Shown here: piece by piece, positions 34,648-40,231 of the stretch
Position numbering within the stretch: the first letter of the stretch is position 1
Layout: each line of letters begins with the position of its first letter
Assembly: GCA_027069855.1 (NCBI GenBank)
Contig: JALXEF010000145.1
Coordinates: 1 to 40,231 of the forward strand
DNA from: Caldifarciminota bacterium
GTDB taxonomy: Bacteria; Hydrothermota; Hydrothermia; WGAB01
Length of the DNA: 40,231 nt
Reading direction: 5' to 3'
Notes under the pieces: generated by a model
Databases searched by the model: none
Told to the model about the DNA's origin: nothing
Seen by the model: the letters and a program-made list of their open reading frames with translations, nothing else
Program-made: the position numbers and the translations under genes

Positions 34648-37600
34648 CTATCTGATCACCTGGAACCGTGCAGTCTTTTGGTGTTCGTCGTTGACTTGCA
34701 GCACCAGGAAGTAGGTTCCGGACTGGAGGGGTTCTTTACGGTTAAATTCCAGAACATGGATGCCGGATGCCATTCGTTTGTCAAGGAGTTTCATGACAAC
34801 TCTGCCGGTGACATCGGTGATATAGAGTTTTACACGCTGCTTGTTGTCCGGACTGATGAAGGAGGGGACGTTGTAGTAGATGGCGGCCCTATCCCGGACC
34901 ACCGTGGGCAGGATGATAATGGGTTTCCGGAGGGCAGTCAGGGAGATTTCCCCGACCCGGTACTCCGTGCCGAGGCCGTTGACTGCGCTGAGGGCATAAC
35001 CCCGGATGCCAGGCACAGGGTCGTCTGTGAACGCCGTCTCCTGGACAGGGGAGGAGGTGAGTTTCAGTTCGGAGCCATCGGCATTCAATCTGTAGAGATG
35101 GTAGCCCACGAGGTCCTGAGGCCCGGGGTCGGTTTGCCAGGTGAGGTGAACCTTCCCATCGTTCCCGATTTCAGCGTTGAATTCAAGGAGGGTGACCGTT
35201 GCCTGGATGGTGAAGAAGGTATCGGAAACCGAATAGTTTAAGGGTTCGTTCTGGTCGAAACTCTCATACACTACCTTGAGTTTCGCATAGTGAGTGGGGA
35301 TATGAGGCACCTGGAAACTATACTGCCAGGTATCGCCCACTGCCGTGCCTGAGATACCCGTGAGGAGAGATTGCCAGTCGTCGCCACCCTGGAGGGAGAT
35401 GTACACATCAATGTCCCGTGGGCCACCCCATCTCAAGGTGGCATTGGCCCCGACATTCCAGGTCTCACCACCACGGGGACTAAAGAGGGAAATGGCAGTG
35501 GTTGCATACTTCAAGTCATTGCTTGTGTGATCAAGGTAACTGATGTGGGGATTTCCGTTGGCGTCCAGGGCGAGAGAGGTATACCAGCCCACATTTCCCG
35601 TGGTGTCCACGGTTTCAATGTGCCAGGAGCCTCCGGATTTGTAAGCATACTTTAGGTTGGAATTGATTCCATCGTAATAGCTGATATGGGGGTTGCCGCT
35701 GGCATCCAGGGAAAGAGAGGTAAAGTAGCCCACAGCTCCCGTAGTGTCCACGGTTTCAATATGCCATGAGCCTCCAGATTTGTAGGCATACTTTAGCTCA
35801 TTGTTGAACCAATCGAAATAGCTGATGTGGGGGTTGCCGCTGGCATCCAGGTCCAGGGAAGAGTACAAGCCCACATTTCCTGTTCCGTCCGCGGTTTCAA
35901 TGTGCCAGGTGCCCCCGGACTTGTACGCATACTTCAGATTATCTCCGGTGTAATCATAATAACTGATACAGGGATTGCCGTTGCCATCAATCTCAATAGA
36001 GGTGTCATAATCCGCGTATGACGATGTGTCCACAGTTTCTGTGTGCCATATCCCTTCGGCCTTGTAGGCATACTTCAGCCTATAATGCGTATAATCACGA
36101 TAACTGATATGGGGGTTACTGTTGGCGTCCAGGGTGATGGAAGTATACCCTCCAACAGCTCCCGTCGCATCCACGGTCTCAATGTGCCATATCCCTTCGG
36201 CCTTGTAGGCATACTTCAGGTTTTGGTTGGTGGAATCGTAATAGCTGATGTGGGGGTTGCCGCTGATATCCAGGGCGAGGGAAGTGTACAAGCCCACATT
36301 TCCTGTTGTATCCACAACCTCAGTGTGCCAGGAACCTCCGGACCTGTAGGTGTACTTTAGGTCATAATTGGTTCCATCGTAATAGCTGATATGGGGATTT
36401 CCGTTGGCATCTAAAGCCATGGATGTGGATGTACCGTAATCCACCCCTCCCACCGCATCCACAACCTCATCATGGAACTTTCCTACAGGTGCCGTGGACT
36501 GGCGGATGATGCTGAAGGAACCGTCGCTGAAGTCCACCGAAGGTGGAAAACTGTCGCGGGAAATCTTCATCACAGCGTTCTCCGTGTAAACCTGGGGAAC
36601 AATGATGGAATAGGAGCCCCCGCTCACATTGCTGACCAGCAATTGGAAGGTGTTCCCATCCGGTGAAAAGTAAATGTCAATGGGGCCTGCACCGACCCAG
36701 CGAATAATCTGCGTCTCGCCGGGGTGCCACACCTCACCGCCATTGGGGTAGAGGAGGCGGATGGCAGTGGTGGTGTAACGAAGATCTTTGTTGGTTTCAT
36801 CGTAATAGCTGATGTGGGGGGCGCCATTGGCATCCAGCGCAATGGAGGTGTACGCCCCAAGTACCATGTCATCCACGGTTTCAATGTGCCATGACCACCC
36901 GGACTTATAGGCATACCTCAGGCCGTATCCGTAAGTGTAATAGCTGATGTAGGGGTTGTCGTTGGCATCCAGAGCGATAGAATTCCACCAACCTGTATAT
37001 AGTCCCAGTGTATCCACTACCTCCTTGTGCCATGAACCTTCGGACCAGTGGGCATACTTCAAACCATCATTAACCCAGCCCCATGGAAAACAATAGCTGA
37101 TATGAGGGTTGCCGTTGGCATCCAGAGCGATCGAAGTAGACGCGAGCGTAGCTGCCAGTGTGTCCACTACCCTACGGGACCAGGAACCTCCAGTTTTGTA
37201 AGCATACTTTAGGTATCCGTGGGTTGCATCGTAATAGCTGATGTGGGGGGTGCCATTGTCATCCAGCGCAATAGAGCTGTGTCTGCCCACATGTACCGTT
37301 GTATCCACAGACTCCCGATACCACATCCCCCCGGATTTGTAGGCATACCGTAGGTAATAACTGACAGAATCGTAATAGCTGATGTGGGGGTTGCCATTGG
37401 CATCCAGCGCAATGGAGGGGTATCCGCCTCCCCACAAGTCCGCCACTTCAATGTGCCAGGAGCCTCCGGATTTGTAGGCATACTTCAGGTATCCATGGGT
37501 TGCATCGTAATAGCTGATGTGGGGGTTGCCGTTGGCATCCAGGGCGATGGAGGTGTACCAGCCTACATCTCCTGTTGTGTCCACGGTCTCAATATGCCAT

Positions 37601-37821
37601 GACCCTCCTGACAGGTATGCATACTTCAGATCAAGGTGGGTGGAGTCAAAGTAGCTGATGTGGGGATTGCCGTTGGCATCTATGGCGATAGAGGTGTGCT
37701 TGCCTACGATTCCCGTTGTGTCCACGGTTGCATGGGTCCAGTAGCCGGAGAACATTACGACCGGCAGGAACAGGCCCAACACACCCAGATACCACCCTTT
37801 AACTCTGTGGTATCGTCCCAT
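34648..37821 (-). CDS. Large secreted repeat protein: two sets of seven propeller-like repeats, each followed by a PNGGE/PRGGE-W beta-sandwich segment, then FnIII-like and type IX-like CTD
   Basis: 14 copies of a roughly 43-47 aa unit (xYTSIALDANGNPHISYYDxxxxxLKYAYKSGGSWHIETVDTTGxVG); inter-domain LLYPNGGEVWHPGETQIIRW and LFSPRGGETWNVGANATLRW; CTD ALRKPIIILPTVVRDRAAIYYNVPSF...RVKLYITDVTGRVVMKLLDKRMASGIHVLEFNRKEPLQSGTYFLVLQV. Confidence 0.88.
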   Translation of the reverse strand: MGRYHRVKGWYLGVLGLFLPVVMFSGYWTHATVDTTGIVGKHTSIAIDANGNPHISYFDSTHLDLKYAYLSGGSWHIETVDTTGDVGWYTSIALDANGNPHISYYDATHGYLKYAYKSGGSWHIEVADLWGGGYPSIALDANGNPHISYYDSVSYYLRYAYKSGGMWYRESVDTTVHVGRHSSIALDDNGTPHISYYDATHGYLKYAYKTGGSWSRRVVDTLAATLASTSIALDANGNPHISYCFPWGWVNDGLKYAHWSEGSWHKEVVDTLGLYTGWWNSIALDANDNPYISYYTYGYGLRYAYKSGWSWHIETVDDMVLGAYTSIALDANGAPHISYYDETNKDLRYTTTAIRLLYPNGGEVWHPGETQIIRWVGAGPIDIYFSPDGNTFQLLVSNVSGGSYSIIVPQVYTENAVMKISRDSFPPSVDFSDGSFSIIRQSTAPVGKFHDEVVDAVGGVDYGTSTSMALDANGNPHISYYDGTNYDLKYTYRSGGSWHTEVVDTTGNVGLYTSLALDISGNPHISYYDSTNQNLKYAYKAEGIWHIETVDATGAVGGYTSITLDANSNPHISYRDYTHYRLKYAYKAEGIWHTETVDTSSYADYDTSIEIDGNGNPCISYYDYTGDNLKYAYKSGGTWHIETADGTGNVGLYSSLDLDASGNPHISYFDWFNNELKYAYKSGGSWHIETVDTTGAVGYFTSLSLDASGNPHISYYDGINSNLKYAYKSGGSWHIETVDTTGNVGWYTSLALDANGNPHISYLDHTSNDLKYATTAISLFSPRGGETWNVGANATLRWGGPRDIDVYISLQGGDDWQSLLTGISGTAVGDTWQYSFQVPHIPTHYAKLKVVYESFDQNEPLNYSVSDTFFTIQATVTLLEFNAEIGNDGKVHLTWQTDPGPQDLVGYHLYRLNADGSELKLTSSPVQETAFTDDPVPGIRGYALSAVNGLGTEYRVGEISLTALRKPIIILPTVVRDRAAIYYNVPSFISPDNKQRVKLYITDVTGRVVMKLLDKRMASGIHVLEFNRKEPLQSGTYFLVLQVNDEHQKTARFQVIR
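35495..37760 (-). repeat. Coding tandem repeats within the 1057-aa protein
   Basis: Recurrent DNA motif gtaatagctgatgtgggggttgccgttggcatccag at about 130-140 bp spacing, with a break around 36.45-36.75 kb. Confidence 0.9.
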
Positions 37822-38513
37822 AGGTTACCCTCCTTGTTGACCTGTACTTTTACAAACCGCGTGGGGTTTGTCTCTTTCGTTTTGGGGAGAGGGGATTTTT
37901 GGATGGGAAATTATGATGAAGGAGCAAAAAGCCTTTGCTGTCCAGATGCGAATAAAGGTCGGCAAGGGTTTGTCGTTACCCCTGCGGTGGACATTTTGAT
38001 GATTGATGGCCCTCTATCCCCCATCATCTTACCGCTTTTGTGGGAAGGATGCTTCCAGATTCTTCAAATAACTTGCTAAGTTTGTAATGAATCCAGAATT
38101 AACCTTCCTGCCTTTTATAGGCTAAGGGGTTCGTCCTTGCTTGTCAAGGTCCCGGCTGGCACCAGGCCAGCATACGGAGAGGTTGTGAGGGCGCCTCTCC
38201 CGTGACAGCCGCTGTCCGGCGAAGTTGTGGCCGCCGAGGCATAAGGCTTTTCCCGATGCAACCATCCCGCCTATTGGGCACCACGCTTGGGTTCTCGGTC
38301 CCACAAGATTCCGTTTCCCGGAAAAAGGAACAGGCATCAAAGGCTGTAGAGAGCCGTTTCTACCAGGAAAGGGTCTGGGCCGCACTCCAGGAGCTCTCTG
38401 CTTGTATCCAAGGGTCTGAAGGATTGCTCCTCTGCCGGGAAGGGAAGGATCTGGTCGGATATAAGAGAGTGCCAAGACGCAGCGTTCCGGGGTCGCCGCT
38501 TACGGAGTAGCCC

Positions 38514-38948
38514 TCAAGAACGGCGCGAGGAGCCGGGGGCGCGGATCCGCTGCAGGATAAGGTAGGCGAAGTAGAAGAAACCGAGGATCTCCAGTGAAAC
38601 CCCTAAAACACCGATCCAGTAAAGAGACGGTGAGACCAGGCTCCAGGGCTCGGCCAGGGAACGCAGCACCACCCCCAGGTTAAAGATGCCGAACAGGGTG
38701 AGCCCCTGGGATTCCGGGGTCCAGTACGGGGGTTCCTTCCGCCGGGGAAACATCCACAGGGCCACCGCCATGATGACCTGCATGACCGCTCCCACCAGGA
38801 TCAGATGCACATGGGTGGTGTACAGGCGATAGGTCCACCCCAGGCCGGCCATACCCTGGCCGAGATACATGAGCAGCCCCAGGGTGATCCCCACCAGGAG
38901 ATACAGCAGCGAAGCCCGGAGCATCCACCGTTGGTACCGGAACTTCAT
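38514..38948 (-). CDS. Small 4-TM protein resembling part of heme-copper oxidase subunit I (cbb3/NorB-like)
   Basis: MKFRYQRWMLRASLLYLLVGITLGLLMYLGQGMAGLGWTYRLYTTHVHLILVGAVMQVIMAVALWMFPRRKEPPYWTPES...; TTHVHL and MFPR resemble this superfamily. Confidence 0.6.
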   Translation of the reverse strand: MKFRYQRWMLRASLLYLLVGITLGLLMYLGQGMAGLGWTYRLYTTHVHLILVGAVMQVIMAVALWMFPRRKEPPYWTPESQGLTLFGIFNLGVVLRSLAEPWSLVSPSLYWIGVLGVSLEILGFFYFAYLILQRIRAPGSSRRS

Positions 38949-38957
38949 GGCCTGTTC

Positions 38958-38963
38958 ATTGTA
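38958..38963 (-). promoter_or_regulatory. -10 element (TACAAT) 9 nt from the ATG at 38948
   Basis: Reverse strand TACAAT-GAACAGGCC-ATG. Confidence 0.4.
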
Positions 38964-39099
38964 CAGGTTTGCCGGGAACCACCGGCCCGTCCGTTCCCTT
39001 TGGCCGTTCCCACGGAGGCACCGGCGGCTGTTTCTGGTTTTTCCTGCACCACCGGTGCCGGAGGGAAAGCCCCGAGGTTCGGCTTGCGAATTTCGCGGC

Positions 39100-39128
39100 T
39101 TGACCGCGGTCCAATTCTACTATATAGT
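39100..39128 (+). promoter_or_regulatory. Sigma70-type promoter
   Basis: TTGACC -17 nt- TATAGT upstream of the ATG at 39159 (SD AAAGGAGG). Confidence 0.75.
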
Positions 39129-39158
39129 TTAGTCAAACCTGAACCAAAGGAGGTTCAC

Positions 39159-39677
39159 ATGAAGCGCTGGATCCTTTCTCTTGCTGTGGTGGGAGGGCTG
39201 CTGTTCCTGGCCCAGCCTGCAGCAGCCCAGATGATGCGGGGTTTCGGTGGCATGGGCACCATGATGCCCGGCCAGGGGCCCCATCGGCCCATGATGCCCA
39301 TGATGATGGGACACGGCATGGGGATGTTCCCGCTCCCCCTGGTCTTTGAGAGGGCCGAGGCCATGGCCGAAGGCGAAACCCTGCAGCGGGTACGGACCCT
39401 CAAGGACCAGTACCTGGAGAAGTTTCTGCGGCAGCGCACCGAGGTGCAGATTGCCCACTGGAAGGCCCGCGAGTTGATGAGCGATCCCCAGGCCTCCGAG
39501 CAGGACCTTCGGAAGGCCCACGAAAACCTGTGGGCCCAGCAAAAGTCCCTTCAGGGCCTTTGCTTGCAGGCGATGCTGGATCTTCGCAAAGCCCTGGGCC
39601 CTGAGAAGTTCGCCGGGCTGATGAAGGAGGTTCCCATGCCCGGGATGCGCCGGGGCATGATGCCCACCATGCAGTAG
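39159..39677 (+). CDS. Met/His-rich periplasmic Spy/CpxP (heavy-metal resistance) family protein
   Basis: Signal peptide MKRWILSLAVVGGLLFLAQPAAAQ; MMRGFGGMGTMMPGQGPHRPMMPMMMGHGMGM; helical ETLQRVRTLKDQYLEKFLRQRTEVQIAHWKARELMSDPQASEQDLRKAHENLW. Confidence 0.78.
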   Translation: MKRWILSLAVVGGLLFLAQPAAAQMMRGFGGMGTMMPGQGPHRPMMPMMMGHGMGMFPLPLVFERAEAMAEGETLQRVRTLKDQYLEKFLRQRTEVQIAHWKARELMSDPQASEQDLRKAHENLWAQQKSLQGLCLQAMLDLRKALGPEKFAGLMKEVPMPGMRRGMMPTMQ

Positions 39678-39702
39678 GCTTTCCATCCCCAGAGCACCCG
39701 TC

Positions 39703-39733
39703 GGGCGGCCCCGAAAGGGGCCGCCCGCTTTTT
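39703..39733 (+). terminator. Rho-independent terminator
   Basis: GGGCGGCCCC-GAAA-GGGGCCGCCC-GCTTTTT, perfect 10-bp stem. Confidence 0.92.
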
Positions 39734-39804
39734 AGGAGTCACCACAAAACGGGCCGGCGACGGCCCGGTTTCTGCTTTCCACACCACCCCCACCGGCGAA
39801 TTCC

Positions 39805-39833
39805 TTGACCAAAATCCCCGACACGCGTATGCT
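39805..39833 (+). promoter_or_regulatory. Sigma70-type promoter
   Basis: TTGACC -17 nt- TATGCT upstream of the ATG at 39856. Confidence 0.7.
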
Positions 39834-39855
39834 AAGGTGAAAGAGGAGGCATAGG

Positions 39856-40231
39856 ATGTGGCGCTTTCTCTGGATTCCTATCCTATTGGGGATGACGGCG
39901 GGGTGCGGAGGCCCCGGCCCCCTTCGGGTGGCTGTGGTCACCGATCCCCAGCAGGGCCCGCTCTCTGAGGCCTTTCTTCGGGGCGTGCAGTACGCCTTCA
40001 AAGGTGCCCAAAGCCCTTCCCTGGAACTTCAAACCCTCAGCCCTAAGGAACTTCCTGCTCACTTAGAGAAGGTAACGGTGGTCATCGCTGGCCCTATGGA
40101 CCTTCCGGATCTTCGGGCGCTGCTCACCCTTTGTGAGAGCCAGCATCGGCCGGTGATCGTGGCTGCCAATCATACCCTGAATTTGGCAAAGTATCCGCGG
40201 GTGTGGCGTATCCCCCTGAACAGCGACTATC
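39856..40231 (+). CDS. Lipoprotein, possibly periplasmic-binding-protein-like (runs off the right edge)
   Basis: My translation: MWRFLWIPILLGMTAGCGGPGPLRVAVVTDPQQGPLSEAFLRGVQYAFKGAQSPSLELQTLSPKELPAHLEKVTVVIAGPMDLPDLRALLTLCESQHRPVIVAANHT...; lipobox LLGMTAGC; SD GAGGAGG. Confidence 0.65.
   Translation, partial: MWRFLWIPILLGMTAGCGGPGPLRVAVVTDPQQGPLSEAFLRGVQYAFKGAQSPSLELQTLSPKELPAHLEKVTVVIAGPMDLPDLRALLTLCESQHRPVIVAANHTLNLAKYPRVWRIPLNSDY

Noticed and set aside
35495-37760. Regularly spaced repeats that could suggest a CRISPR array
   Set aside because: Units of about 130-140 bp are in frame and encode a conserved peptide repeat; not 24-40 bp direct repeats with unique spacers.
38202-38510. 102-aa + ORF (and 117-aa - ORF 38122-38475) in the large intergenic gap
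   Set aside because: Overlapping on opposite strands, no SD, no recognisable domain; treated as an unexplained block instead of CDS.
33240-38513. Lower-GC segment as a mobile element or prophage
   Set aside because: No transposase, integrase, terminal inverted repeats or phage genes seen; only the composition shift is supported.
1-40231. tRNA/rRNA genes
   Set aside because: No cloverleaf with GTTCRANYC T-loop/acceptor arrangement or rRNA signature noticed; a tRNAscan/Infernal run would be decisive.

Overview
This is a bacterial chromosomal segment with mostly high GC, dense genes and many 4-bp ATGA/GTGA stop/start overlaps. No tRNA, rRNA, CRISPR array or transposase was recognised. Left to right it holds: a partial dprA, an EnvC-like degenerate LytM/M23 protein and cstA (all -); system II cytochrome c biogenesis genes ccsA/resB (+); a 2-oxoacid:ferredoxin oxidoreductase (korAB) operon coupled to a secreted FG-GAP propeller and an HD-domain protein (-); a GH18 protein plus a sugar-phosphate nucleotidyltransferase (-); an archaeal-type peroxiredoxin (-); cydABDC (+); a lipoate-ligase-like gene (-); a + cluster of an outer-membrane-like protein, rpmE, a SPOR lipoprotein, rdgB, a GmhB-like HAD, GT2, a Trm112-like protein, a gingipain-fold PorU-like protein, bactofilin and tatD; a four-gene operon of uncharacterised membrane proteins headed by a DUF6754-like FnIII protein (-); a lower-GC stretch with two secreted CTD-bearing propeller proteins (one with 7+7 repeats), a REP-like palindrome and unexplained intergenic DNA; and finally a small 4-TM protein (-), a Met-rich Spy/CpxP-like protein (+) and a partial lipoprotein (+). 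The main candidates for undescribed biology are the four-gene membrane operon, the PorU-like/type IX-like secretion cargo set, the double seven-repeat propeller, a set of apparently leaderless promoters, and a structured kor leader. Product calls come from reading translations by eye; no database search was run.
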